64,000 nucleotides of DNA from positions 1,945,139-2,009,138 of the forward strand of contig NC_014541.1 of NCBI RefSeq assembly GCF_000148645.1, read 5' to 3'. This stretch comes from Ferrimonas balearica DSM 9799. Its GTDB lineage: Bacteria; Pseudomonadota; Gammaproteobacteria; Enterobacterales; Shewanellaceae. Under the pieces are notes generated by a model. That model searched no databases. It was not told where the DNA came from and saw only the letters and a program-made list of their open reading frames with translations. The position numbers were made by a program, and so were the translations under genes. Positions 21,205 through 30,186 of this stretch are shown piece by piece; the stretch's first letter is position 1; every line of letters starts with the position of its first letter.

Positions 21205-22719
21205 ATGGCCGTGATCCAGAAAGCGCATTTTGTGAGCTCAGTAGCGGATGCTTTGCAATACATCTCCTACTACCACCCCAAAGACTTCATCGACGCCTTA
21301 ACCGAGGCCCACGCCAAGGAGATCAATCCGGCGGCCAAGGACGCCATGGCGCAGATCCTGATCAACAGCCGCATGAGCGCGCAGGGCCACCGCCCGCTGT
21401 GCCAGGACACCGGCATCGTGACCTGTTTTGTCAAAATCGGTATGCAGGTGCAGTGGGACAGCGACATGACGGTGCAGGAGATGGTGGATGAGGGTGTGCG
21501 CCAGGCGTACTCCAACCCGGACAACCCGCTGCGGGCCTCCATTGTGGCCGACCCGGCCGGTGCCCGTAAGAACACCAAGGACAACGCCCCGGCGGTGGTG
21601 CACATCGAGATGGTGCCCGGCGATACCGTTGAGGTGGCGATTGCGGCCAAGGGCGGCGGTTCTGAAAACAAATCCAAGATGGTGATGCTGAACCCCTCCG
21701 ACGACATTGCCGAGTGGGTTGAGAAAACCTTGCCCACCATGGGCGCCGGCTGGTGTCCCCCGGGCATGCTGGGCATCGGCATTGGCGGCACCGCCGAAAA
21801 GGCGGCAGTGATGGCCAAGGAAGCGTTGATGGAGCACATCGACATCCATGAGCTGAAAGCCCGCGGCGCCGAAACCACCGAAGAGAAACTGCGCCTGGAG
21901 ATCTTTGAGCGCGCCAACAAACTGGGCATCGGTGCCCAGGGCCTGGGCGGCCTGACCACCGTGCTGGACGTTAAGATCAAGAGTGCACCGACCCACGCCG
22001 CTTCTAAGCCGGTAGTGATGATCCCCAACTGCGCCGCCACCCGTCACGTTCACTTCCATCTCGATGGCACCGGCCCGGCAGAGCTGCCGATCCCGAAACT
22101 GGAAGATTGGCCGGAAGTGACTCAGGAAGCGGGCGACAACGTCAAACGCGTGTTCCTCGACACCATCACCAAGGAAGAGCAGGAGAGCTGGAAAGCGGGC
22201 GACGTGTTGCTGCTGAACGGCAAGATCCTGACCGGTCGCGATGCGGCCCATAAGCGCATTAAGGACCTGCTGGATTCCGGCGCGGGCCTGCCAGAGGGCG
22301 TCGACTTTAACGGTCGCTTCATCTACTACGTTGGCCCGGTGGATGCCGTGGGTGACGAAGTGGTGGGCCCGGCGGGTCCGACAACCGCCACCCGCATGGA
22401 CAAGTTTACCGAGCAGATGCTGTCGGAAACCGGCCTGATGGGGATGATTGGTAAAGCGGAGCGTGGCCCGGCCACGGTGCAGAGCATCGCCGACCACAAG
22501 TCCGTCTACCTGATGGCCGTAGGCGGCGCCGCCTACCTGGTGGCCAAGGCGATCAAACACTCCCGCGTGGTGGCGTTTGAAGACCTGGGCATGGAAGCGA
22601 TCTACGAGTTTGACGTGGTCGACATGCCGGTGACCGTTGCGGTGGACTCCACCGGCAACAACGTGCATGAAAGTGGCCCCGCCTACTGGCGTGGCCAAAT
22701 CGCCGAACTGAGCGAATAA
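21205..22719 (+). CDS. fumA: fumarate hydratase class I (4Fe-4S)
   Basis: This 504-residue enzyme interconverts fumarate and L-malate in the TCA cycle and in the reductive branch used anaerobically. It is the oxygen-sensitive 4Fe-4S class: the cluster cysteines lie in RPLCQDTGIVTC, in the CAATRHVHFHLDG region and in GWCPPGMLGIGIGGT. The N-terminal alpha domain and C-terminal beta domain (GKILTGRDAAHKRIKDLL, GPTTATRMDKF, MGMIGKAERG) are fused in one chain, as in E. coli FumA/FumB. ATG 21205 has GGAG seven bases upstream. It complements maeA (malate to pyruvate) in the same window. Confidence 0.95.
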   Translation: MAVIQKAHFVSSVADALQYISYYHPKDFIDALTEAHAKEINPAAKDAMAQILINSRMSAQGHRPLCQDTGIVTCFVKIGMQVQWDSDMTVQEMVDEGVRQAYSNPDNPLRASIVADPAGARKNTKDNAPAVVHIEMVPGDTVEVAIAAKGGGSENKSKMVMLNPSDDIAEWVEKTLPTMGAGWCPPGMLGIGIGGTAEKAAVMAKEALMEHIDIHELKARGAETTEEKLRLEIFERANKLGIGAQGLGGLTTVLDVKIKSAPTHAASKPVVMIPNCAATRHVHFHLDGTGPAELPIPKLEDWPEVTQEAGDNVKRVFLDTITKEEQESWKAGDVLLLNGKILTGRDAAHKRIKDLLDSGAGLPEGVDFNGRFIYYVGPVDAVGDEVVGPAGPTTATRMDKFTEQMLSETGLMGMIGKAERGPATVQSIADHKSVYLMAVGGAAYLVAKAIKHSRVVAFEDLGMEAIYEFDVVDMPVTVAVDSTGNNVHESGPAYWRGQIAELSE

Positions 22720-22730
22720 ACCTGACCGAA

Positions 22731-22755
22731 GGCCCCGAGATACGGGGCCTTTTTT
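22731..22755 (+). terminator. rho-independent terminator of fumA
   Basis: A 7-bp stem (GGCCCCG / CGGGGCC), 5-base loop and 6-T run, 11 bases after the stop codon. Confidence 0.93.
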
Positions 22756-22801
22756 GTGTCCTGAACAATACTGTCATCTGGCAAACCGACACGGAGACGC
22801 C

Positions 22802-24019
22802 ATGGAAACCCTCACGCTGCTGGGCCAGGTGCTGGCCTTTGTCTCAATGGTGATGGCCGGTGCGCTGCTGAACCGGCTGACCGGTCTGGAGATCACCCTG
22901 GCGTGTCTGGCCAGTGGGGTAGGGGCGGGCTTGCTGATCACCACCATGGGCTGGGATGTGGGGTTGCGGGCGGAGTATGTGCAGGACCAGGTGTTTTATC
23001 TGTTTCTGCCGATTTTGATCTTCCATGCCGCCTGGTCATTGCCCCCCTCGATGCTACGCCTATGGGCAGGCAAGGCGCTGTTTCTCGCCACCGTGGGGGT
23101 GGTGCTGACCGGCGCCATCTGTGCCCTGGTGATCTGGTGGGCCATTGGCCACCCAACCGGCATGCCGCTGGCGATGGCGGCGCTGACCGGGGCGATTCTG
23201 TCGGCTACGGATCCGGTGGCGGTGGTGGCCACCCTGAATCGGCTGCACGCGCCCAAAGATCTGGCCACGCTGTTTGAAGCGGAGAGTTTGCTGAATGACG
23301 CCACCGCGGTGGTGTTGTTTGCGCTGGTGATGGGCATCGTCCAACAGGAGATGGCCGACCCCAGCGTGCTTGGGGTAGTGCTGGAATTCGCTGTGGTGTT
23401 CTTTGGCGGCATTCTGATTGGCGCCGCGCTGGGCTGGCTGGCTCAGGGGCTTATCCGCTACCTGCTGCGGGAGGACCTGGCGATGATCACCCTGTTGCTG
23501 CTGGCCTTTGGCAGCTTCTTTGTGGCGGAGCACTGGTTCCACGTTTCCGGCATTATGGCCGCGGCGAGCGCCGCGCTGGTGTGCCGGGCCGGACTGGCCC
23601 GGGCCGAATCGAAAGCGATACCCCGATTGAGCGATGGCCTGGAGTGGTTCGGGCTGCTGTTCAATCTGCTGATCTTCTGCCTGATGGGGCTGGTGATCAC
23701 CTTCGACATGTTTATTGAACGCTACTGGGCGATGGCACTGGCCATCGGCGCCGCGGTGTTCGCCCGCTTTGCCTCCGTGTATCTGTGCCAGGGCATTCTG
23801 ACCCTCAGTGGCCGTCCGCTGCCTCGTGGCTGGTCGCTGTTGCTGAGTTGGGGCGGGCTGCGCGGAGCCATTGCCATTGCCCTGGTGCTGTCACTGCCGG
23901 TGGCGCTGCCGGGGTGGTGGACGGTGCAATCCATGGTGTTTGCCGTGGTGTTGTTCTCGTTGCTGGTGCAGGGCACCACCTTCGCACCGTTGCTGCAGCG
24001 GCATCTGAAGTCGGTATGA
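22802..24019 (+). CDS. sodium:proton antiporter, CPA1 family
   Basis: This 405-residue membrane protein has about 12-13 hydrophobic segments. CPA1 (NhaP/NhaG) signatures are LSATDPVAVVATLNRLHAPK and FEAESLLNDATAVVLFALV, with the ion-binding Asp pairs, and LSWGGLRGAIAIALVLSLP near the C-terminus. It exchanges cytoplasmic sodium or potassium for protons, giving pH and salt homeostasis suited to a marine organism. ATG 22802 follows GGAG. The C-terminus is short, without a regulatory RCK domain. It is a single gene between fumA and the peptidase gene. Confidence 0.92.
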   Translation: METLTLLGQVLAFVSMVMAGALLNRLTGLEITLACLASGVGAGLLITTMGWDVGLRAEYVQDQVFYLFLPILIFHAAWSLPPSMLRLWAGKALFLATVGVVLTGAICALVIWWAIGHPTGMPLAMAALTGAILSATDPVAVVATLNRLHAPKDLATLFEAESLLNDATAVVLFALVMGIVQQEMADPSVLGVVLEFAVVFFGGILIGAALGWLAQGLIRYLLREDLAMITLLLLAFGSFFVAEHWFHVSGIMAAASAALVCRAGLARAESKAIPRLSDGLEWFGLLFNLLIFCLMGLVITFDMFIERYWAMALAIGAAVFARFASVYLCQGILTLSGRPLPRGWSLLLSWGGLRGAIAIALVLSLPVALPGWWTVQSMVFAVVLFSLLVQGTTFAPLLQRHLKSV

Positions 24020-24166
24020 CAGGCTGACAGCGCCACCGGAAAATGCTGTAGCACCGAGGTTGCACATCGGTTGCAAGCGTGGAAAAGTATGGGGGCTCAA
24101 TACCCTAGCGGTGTTGTATCGGGCGGAAAATCCCGCCAGCCGCCATCAAGATGGGACACAATAACA

Positions 24167-26194
24167 ATGAAACAATGGATTGCTGCGCTGGGCCTGGCGC
24201 TACCTCTGGGCAGTGCGTTCGCTGCCGAACCCTTCACCGTTCAACACCTGAACGACCTGAATAAAGTGCACTCTGCGGCGCTGTCTCCCGATGGCAGCAC
24301 CGTGGTGTACGCCATTAAAACCGTCGACGGTGACCACAGCCAGTCCGACCTGTATCGCCAGGTGGTGGGCGGTGAGGCACAACGCCTGACCTTTGATAAA
24401 GGCACCGAACACTCCGTCGCGTTTGCCGCCGATGGCAAGGGCATCTACTTCCTCGCCGCCCGCTCCGGCACCACCCAGTTGTGGTACCTGCCGCTGGCTG
24501 GCGGTGAAGCGCGTCAGGTCTCCGATCTGCCGCTGAACGTCGATGGCTTTAAGTTCGATAACGCCGGCCAGCAGGTGGTGCTGCAACTTCGTGTTGATCC
24601 GGCCTGTGACACCCTGGCCTGCAGCGCCGAAAAGGCGGAAGCCAAAGCGGAACAGAAAACCACCGGCCAGCACTACACCGGCCTGATGTACCGCCACTGG
24701 GACACCTGGACCGATGGCCTGCGTAACCACCTGTTTGTGGCCAAGCTGGACGGCGACACCCTGTCCGAGCCGGTGGACGTGACCGCCGGGCTGGACACCG
24801 AAGTGCCGCCGCTGCCGTTCTCCGGTCTGGAAGAGGTGAGCTTCACCCCGGATGGCAAACACGTGGTGTACGCCGCCAAAGCGCCGGGCCGCGACCAGTC
24901 CTGGCACACCAATTACGACCTGTGGCAGGTGCCGGTTGCCGGCGGCGATGCCGTCAACCTGACCGCCGATAACCCGGCCTGGGACAGCCACCCGACCTTC
25001 TCCGCGGACGGCCAGTTTATGGCCTGGATGGCGATGAGCATCCCGGGCTACGAGGCGGATCGTTTCCGCGTCATGCTCAAAGACCTGCGCTCCGGCGAAG
25101 TCAAAGAGCTGGCGCCGGGCTGGGATCGCAGCGCCGGCTCCATTGCGTTTGGTGATGACAGCAACACCCTGTTCGTGACCACTCAGGACCTGGGCCAGGT
25201 CTCCATCTACGCCATGGACACCCGCTTCGGTGACCGCATCACCCTGGTGAACGAAGGCAGCAACAGCCTGCAGGCCGCCGCCGGTGGCAAGGTGCTGTAC
25301 ACCCGCAACACCCTGCATGAGCCTACCGACCTGTACCTGATGGACGAAGGCGGTCGCAACCAGACCCGCCTGACCCAGATCAACCAGGACAAGCTGAAGG
25401 ATGTGGCGTTCGGCGACTACGAACAGTTCACCTTCAAAGGCTGGAACAACGAAACCGTTCACGGCTACTGGATTAAGCCGGTGGGCTATCAGGAGGGTGA
25501 GAAGTACCCGGTGGCCTTCCTGGTACACGGCGGCCCCCAGGGCAGCTTTGGTAACCGTTGGCACGGTCGCTGGAACGCCCAACTCTGGGCCGGCGCCGGC
25601 TTTGGTGTGGTGATGGTCGACTTCCACGGCTCCACCGGTTACGGCACCGAGTTTACCCACTCCATCTCCAAGGACTGGGGCGGCAAGCCGCTGGAAGACC
25701 TGCAGAAGGGCCTCGCAGCCGTGGGCAAACAGCAGCCCTGGCTGGATGTGAACAACGCCTGTGCGGCCGGGGGTTCCTACGGCGGCTACATGATGAACTG
25801 GATCGCCGGCAACTGGAGCGACGGCTTTAAGTGCCTGGTGAACCACGCGGGTCTGTTCGACATGCGCAGCTTCTACATGGTGACCGAGGAGCTGTGGTTC
25901 CCCGAGTACGAGTTCGGCGGCACCTACTGGGAGCAAACCGAGCGATATGAGCAGTTCAACCCGGTTAACCACATCGACAACTGGCAAACCCCGATGCTGG
26001 TGATCCACGGCGCGCTGGATTACCGCGTTCCGCTGGAGCAGGGCCTGGCGGCCTTCACCGTGCTGCAGCGCAAGGGCATCGAGTCCGAGCTGCTGATGTT
26101 CCCGGACGAGAACCACTGGATCCTGAACCCGGACAACCTGGTGCAGTGGTATGAGCACACCCTGGGCTGGATGAAGAAGTACACCGCTGAGTAA
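24167..26194 (+). CDS. S9 family prolyl oligopeptidase / dipeptidyl peptidase
   Basis: This 675-residue exported peptidase has a signal peptide (MKQWIAALGLALPLGSAFAA). An N-terminal beta-propeller follows with repeated WD40-like TolB strands (ALSPDGSTVVYAI, FAADGKGIYFLA, FTPDGKHVVYAA, FSADGQFMAWMA). The C-terminal alpha/beta hydrolase has the nucleophile in AGGSYGGYMMN, the Asp in HGALDYRVPLEQ and the His in PDENHWI. It cleaves short peptides in the periplasm, probably feeding amino-acid catabolism. ATG 24167 gives a clean signal peptide; the longer reading adds 32 unrelated residues. It is monocistronic, with a terminator 15 bases downstream. Confidence 0.94.
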   Translation: MKQWIAALGLALPLGSAFAAEPFTVQHLNDLNKVHSAALSPDGSTVVYAIKTVDGDHSQSDLYRQVVGGEAQRLTFDKGTEHSVAFAADGKGIYFLAARSGTTQLWYLPLAGGEARQVSDLPLNVDGFKFDNAGQQVVLQLRVDPACDTLACSAEKAEAKAEQKTTGQHYTGLMYRHWDTWTDGLRNHLFVAKLDGDTLSEPVDVTAGLDTEVPPLPFSGLEEVSFTPDGKHVVYAAKAPGRDQSWHTNYDLWQVPVAGGDAVNLTADNPAWDSHPTFSADGQFMAWMAMSIPGYEADRFRVMLKDLRSGEVKELAPGWDRSAGSIAFGDDSNTLFVTTQDLGQVSIYAMDTRFGDRITLVNEGSNSLQAAAGGKVLYTRNTLHEPTDLYLMDEGGRNQTRLTQINQDKLKDVAFGDYEQFTFKGWNNETVHGYWIKPVGYQEGEKYPVAFLVHGGPQGSFGNRWHGRWNAQLWAGAGFGVVMVDFHGSTGYGTEFTHSISKDWGGKPLEDLQKGLAAVGKQQPWLDVNNACAAGGSYGGYMMNWIAGNWSDGFKCLVNHAGLFDMRSFYMVTEELWFPEYEFGGTYWEQTERYEQFNPVNHIDNWQTPMLVIHGALDYRVPLEQGLAAFTVLQRKGIESELLMFPDENHWILNPDNLVQWYEHTLGWMKKYTAE

Positions 26195-26208
26195 GGGTGA
26201 ACTGGTCG

Positions 26209-26237
26209 AAAAACGGCGCCGAAAGGCGCCGTTTTTT
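26209..26237 (+). terminator. rho-independent terminator of the S9 peptidase gene
   Basis: Stem AAACGGCGCC / GGCGCCGTTT with a GAAA tetraloop and T run. Near-identical GGCGCC stems recur at 30134 and 36528. Confidence 0.93.
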
Positions 26238-26510
26238 ATGTCGTAACGCCAGCAATTGAAAAAGCGTCTGGCTATCGTAAGAAGCCGGTGAAACCCGCAA
26301 GCCTGAACCAAGAGGAGGGCAGCAAGACACCGCAAATTGAAGGCCAATTGTGCACCAAAACCCGCTTCGCTGGCACCGGATGACTCAGCTCACGATTTTT
26401 CGTACTGGTGCGCAAACGACCATAGGGCGAGCCGGAATGACCTACCGGCAGCCGGGCCGCTTCATTACGTTTCTCTGTGCAACACCAATAACAAATGCAG
26501 AGGAATGATG

Positions 26511-28061
26511 ATGAAGACAATAATGACCCAACGGGGTGCCTTAACGCTGTGTGCCAGCGCGTTGCTGGCCGCATTGGCCGGGTGCGGCAGCGACAGTGAC
26601 GATGGTGGCCCCAGTGAAGAGAACCGCCCGCCGATGACCGTTACGGTATCCGCGATTGCGGTGATTGGGGAAAACACCGCGATCGACGTGCTGGCGGAAG
26701 CGACGGACCCGGATGGGGACGAACTGAGCCTGGCCGACGCCACTGTGGTGCAGGGCATTGGTGAGGTCAGCATCAAGGACGGTCAACTCTGGTACAGCGC
26801 CGAAGCGTACGGTTCCGCCCGGGTGGAATACACCATTCGTGACGCTCGCGGTGCTGAGGCTCTGGGTTTGCTGGATGTTGAGGTGAAAGCCAGTGTGCAG
26901 GAGTATGTAGGCACCGATACCTGTCTGCGCTGCCACCAGGACAAGGCCTCCTTTAAGGAGACCGGCCACAACTACAAGTTCACCAAGGTGGAAAATGGCC
27001 AGCGCCCGGAGTTCCCCTTTACCACGCTGAAAGGGGCACTGGATCTCTATGAAGGGGTGGAAAACAGCACCGGTAAGCCGGAAAGCTGGGCCGACATCAG
27101 CTATGTGCTGGGGGGCTACCAGCGTCAGGCGATTCTGCTCGACACCAACGGCTACATGATCAACGGCACCAAGGCGATGTTCGACGTGTTGCCCAAGGGT
27201 GAAACCCTGACGCCGGATCGTGCCGTGCCGTTTGCGCCGGGTGCCGGCACCGACAGCAAGCCCTACAACTGTGGTACCTGCCACAACACCGGCTGGCGCG
27301 ACTACACCTCCGAGCCCGGCGACGATCGTAATGAGCACCGCCAGGATGACCTGATTGGCATGGAGGGCACCTTTGCCCTGACCGGCGTGCAGTGTGAAGC
27401 CTGCCACGGCGCGGGCAGTGACCACGCCAAGAGCCCGACCAAGGACAACATCACCCTGATCGCCAAAGGCCGCCTGCGTGCCGATCTGACCGCCATGAAC
27501 ATGGCCTATGGTGAGCCGGTCGCTTGTGGCGAGTGCCACACCAAAGCCGGTGAGCGTCACTATCCGGACTACATGACCAGCTATGATGCCGACTTCGGTG
27601 GCGATACCATTGGTGGTTACGTTGCGGATTACTTTGAGATGGGCCGGAACGCGGGGGATGCGCTGCTGGGCATTGATCCGGATACCGGCAAAGCCACCGG
27701 TGCCAAACGTCTGTTCCATTGCACCGAGTGTCACAACCCGCACTTGTCCACCAACTTCCAGGATAAGCCGGGCCATGGCGACGCGCTGACCAAAACCTGT
27801 CAGGACTGCCACCCCGATGTGGGCTTTGCTGATGGCGCGGGCGCCATCCACGAAGCCGCGGCGGAATGCACCGACTGTCATATGCCGATCAACTCCCACC
27901 TGTTCAAGATTGACCTGTCGGAGCCGTCAGACAGTCCTTACCACTCCTCTGCGGATGGTAAGTACCGTCAGCCGTGGCTGCGTGCTGACCAATCCTGTAA
28001 GGGATGCCACGCCGACAACTACGACGAAGTGGCGGAACGGGTAGGGCGGATCCACAACTAA
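26511..28061 (+). CDS. octaheme c-type cytochrome lipoprotein with Ig-like domain
   Basis: This 516-residue lipoprotein has lipobox LAGC (Cys25), a short acidic linker and an Ig/cadherin-like repeat (about 40-128: NTAIDVLAEATDPDGDELSL, YTIRDARG). It carries eight CxxCH haem sites at Cys 138, 254, 295, 339, 404, 430, 453 and 496, with many extra His as distal ligands. It should sit at the periplasm or outer-membrane face and pass electrons to extracellular or periplasmic acceptors, as in metal-reducing Shewanella and Ferrimonas. The acceptor is unknown. GAGG sets the start among three consecutive ATGs (26505, 26508, 26511). The AraC gene follows 83 bases later on the same strand. Confidence 0.92.
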   Translation: MKTIMTQRGALTLCASALLAALAGCGSDSDDGGPSEENRPPMTVTVSAIAVIGENTAIDVLAEATDPDGDELSLADATVVQGIGEVSIKDGQLWYSAEAYGSARVEYTIRDARGAEALGLLDVEVKASVQEYVGTDTCLRCHQDKASFKETGHNYKFTKVENGQRPEFPFTTLKGALDLYEGVENSTGKPESWADISYVLGGYQRQAILLDTNGYMINGTKAMFDVLPKGETLTPDRAVPFAPGAGTDSKPYNCGTCHNTGWRDYTSEPGDDRNEHRQDDLIGMEGTFALTGVQCEACHGAGSDHAKSPTKDNITLIAKGRLRADLTAMNMAYGEPVACGECHTKAGERHYPDYMTSYDADFGGDTIGGYVADYFEMGRNAGDALLGIDPDTGKATGAKRLFHCTECHNPHLSTNFQDKPGHGDALTKTCQDCHPDVGFADGAGAIHEAAAECTDCHMPINSHLFKIDLSEPSDSPYHSSADGKYRQPWLRADQSCKGCHADNYDEVAERVGRIHN

Positions 28062-28071
28062 GCCCCGGTTA

Positions 28072-28099
28072 ACCAGGTGCCGGATGGCCGGCACCTGGT
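28072..28099 (+). terminator. strong hairpin after the cytochrome gene
   Basis: A perfect 12-bp stem (ACCAGGTGCCGG / CCGGCACCTGGT) with loop ATGG. It is followed only by ATTGAG, not a good T run, so it may slow or stabilise rather than fully terminate transcription into the AraC gene. Confidence 0.6.
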
Positions 28100-28144
28100 A
28101 TTGAGCATTCTCTCCCTGAGTTTCAAACGATACACTCCGACACT

Positions 28145-29023
28145 ATGACCGAACGAGTAATCAAACCCACCGCAAAGCCGGCCACCGTCGGGTGTGCGGC
28201 CCCTGGCATTGAAGTGATCGATCTCGGCCAGATCTACCGCGAACCCAGCGCCCATTGTGATGACCCATTCCAGCCCCACCGGGTCGACTATTTCTGCTTT
28301 ATCTGCATCGATCGTGGCCGTGGCTCCCATTGGGTTGATGGGGTGTCGCACCCCTATCAGGATGGCAGCCTGATCTTTATCAACCGCGATCAGCACCACG
28401 CCTTTGACCGTAACGACAGCCCCCAGGGCAAACTGGTGGTGATCACCCCAGCCTTTTTTTCCGCCTGTGCGGCCAACATTCGCAACTCCTACTTTGTGCC
28501 GTTTCACCTGAGCCTGATGTGCTCGCCGGTGCTGCAGATGGCACCCAGTGACAGCCAAAACTGTCATGGCCTGCTGGAGCAGTTGATTGTCGCCATTGCC
28601 GAAGCTGACCAGGACACCACCATCGTTGAGTTGCTGTTTGCGGCGCTGGTACTCAAATTGTCCCGTCAGCGCAGCCTGCAGCGTCCCGCGGCGGATGACC
28701 TGTGCCGACGGCGCTTTACTGAATTTCTTAACCTGGTGGAAAACGGGTTTCATCAGAGCCGCGATGCCACGGTGTACGCCGGTAAGATGCACCTGAGCTA
28801 CAAATCCTTGAACCAACTGTGTAAGCGCTGCAGCGGTCGTACCGCCAAGCAGATCATCGATTTTCGACTGAACCTGGAGATCACCCGCAAGCTTCGGATG
28901 AACAGCGACTGTATCCAGTCCATCGCCTTCGAGATGGGATTTGATGACATCACCAACTTTGTCCGCTACTTCAAGCGCCACAACAACGTGACTCCGGCGA
29001 ACTATCGGGCCGCCTGCCAATAG
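28145..29023 (+). CDS. AraC family transcriptional regulator
   Basis: This 292-residue regulator has an N-terminal cupin-like sensor (DYFCFICIDRGRGSHWVDGV, GSLIFINRDQHHAF) and a C-terminal double helix-turn-helix: YAGKMHLSYKSLNQLCKRCS, then IDFRLNLEITRKLRMNSDCI and the second motif IAFEMGFDDITNFVRYFKRH with VTPANYR at the end. It binds DNA directly. Ligand and targets are unknown; the octaheme cytochrome just upstream is the obvious candidate. Several Cys in the sensor half (FCFICID, SACAAN, MCS) leave redox or metal sensing possible. Confidence 0.9.
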   Translation: MTERVIKPTAKPATVGCAAPGIEVIDLGQIYREPSAHCDDPFQPHRVDYFCFICIDRGRGSHWVDGVSHPYQDGSLIFINRDQHHAFDRNDSPQGKLVVITPAFFSACAANIRNSYFVPFHLSLMCSPVLQMAPSDSQNCHGLLEQLIVAIAEADQDTTIVELLFAALVLKLSRQRSLQRPAADDLCRRRFTEFLNLVENGFHQSRDATVYAGKMHLSYKSLNQLCKRCSGRTAKQIIDFRLNLEITRKLRMNSDCIQSIAFEMGFDDITNFVRYFKRHNNVTPANYRAACQ

Positions 29024-29100
29024 TGATCCCACTCAGGATTGACCAACGCGGTCAGCCCTTAAGTGCTTGGTTGTCGTTCTGCCTGTAAGCGAAGGTTGGT

Positions 29101-30042
29101 TTACGCCTGGTCCAGCACCGGCGAGCGGAAGCCATCGGGCTTCAGTGTCACCACCGAGCAGTGCAGGGCATCGAGCAGGCGCTCAGCGGTGTTGCCGATA
29201 ACAAAACCGGCGATGCCGCTGCGGCACAGGGTGCCCATCACCACCTGGTCAATGCCTTCCCGCTCCACCAACTCAGGGATCACCGTTTCGGTGCCGCCCT
29301 CCAGCAGCTCGATGCGTACCTTGTCGGCCGGAACGCCGGAGGAGGCGACTAACGCCTCCAGCCGCTCCAGTCGATGCTGACGCTCGCTTTGGGCGGCTTT
29401 GGCGATCTCCGTGTCGCTCCAGCGCGCCCAGGTACGCAGGTAGCCCTCGGCATCCAGTCGCCAGGCATGACAGAGCAGCAACTCAGCGTCCATCCGTTGT
29501 GCCATGGCGGCAGCGCGCTGGAGTATGCGTTCGTTCAGGCGGTGAGTTTCCGGCTCGCCGCTGGCCACATCCACCGACGCCGCGACCCGGCGCACCTGGT
29601 GTTCGGGCTGGGGCTGAAGTGACCAGATCGGAATCGCCGATTTGCGCATCAGGTGTCGGGTGGTACTGCCGTACTGGCAGGAGGTTTCCTTGTGGCCACG
29701 GCGCGCATCAATGCCGATCAGGTCGCACTGTGCTTTGGCGGCGTATTTGACGATCTCAATAAAGGGCTTGCCGCTGGCCACTGCCGTGGTTATCGAGAGG
29801 TCAGGATGCTGCTTGACCAGCGCCTCAGCCATCTGGTCGAGTTGCACCTTTTGCTCGTCGATGGTGCGCTCCAGGATCTCCAGCGGGGTAAACTCAGCCC
29901 GGCACACCATATCCAGGCTTTCCACCACCGTCAGCAAGATCACTCTGGCCTGGGATTGTTCGGCGTAGCTGAGCAGGGGGGTCATTACCGCGGCCATCGG
30001 TTGTCCGGGCGCGAGCGGGATCAGGATGGTTTCATTACGCAT
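29101..30042 (-). CDS. tandem-domain universal stress protein (UspE-like)
   Basis: This 313-residue cytosolic protein has two UspA domains. The first (about 1-145) has degenerate nucleotide-binding sequence. The second ends MGTLCRSGIAGFVIGNTAERLLDALHCSVVTLKPD, matching the G-2x-G-9x-G-S/N signature and the C-terminus of E. coli UspE. Family members bind ATP or sense metabolic state during starvation and oxidative stress. It is monocistronic on the minus strand. Confidence 0.9.
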   Translation of the reverse strand: MRNETILIPLAPGQPMAAVMTPLLSYAEQSQARVILLTVVESLDMVCRAEFTPLEILERTIDEQKVQLDQMAEALVKQHPDLSITTAVASGKPFIEIVKYAAKAQCDLIGIDARRGHKETSCQYGSTTRHLMRKSAIPIWSLQPQPEHQVRRVAASVDVASGEPETHRLNERILQRAAAMAQRMDAELLLCHAWRLDAEGYLRTWARWSDTEIAKAAQSERQHRLERLEALVASSGVPADKVRIELLEGGTETVIPELVEREGIDQVVMGTLCRSGIAGFVIGNTAERLLDALHCSVVTLKPDGFRSPVLDQA

Positions 30043-30133
30043 GGTCGCCTCCAGAGTTCCAGATTTGAGTAAACGCCTTCTCCCTTTAGCTTATGCAACC
30101 ATCCGGGGTTCTGTGGGGTGACCTGTGGCGAAT

Positions 30134-30162
30134 GCAAAACGGCGCCACAGGGCGCCGTTTTG
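30134..30162 (-). terminator. terminator of the exonuclease operon
   Basis: A perfect 13-bp stem (GCAAAACGGCGCC / GGCGCCGTTTTGC) with a 3-4 base loop, 25 bases after the exonuclease stop codon. Its A/T ends allow function in either direction. Confidence 0.85.
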
Positions 30163-30186
30163 CGTGCGGTTGGTACCGCTGAAATG

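Noticed and set aside
24200..26347. 715-codon minus-strand frame opposite the S9 peptidase
   Set aside because: Antisense shadow of a strongly coding gene with catalytic triad; the frame is Val/Gln/His-rich, as expected of reversed codons.
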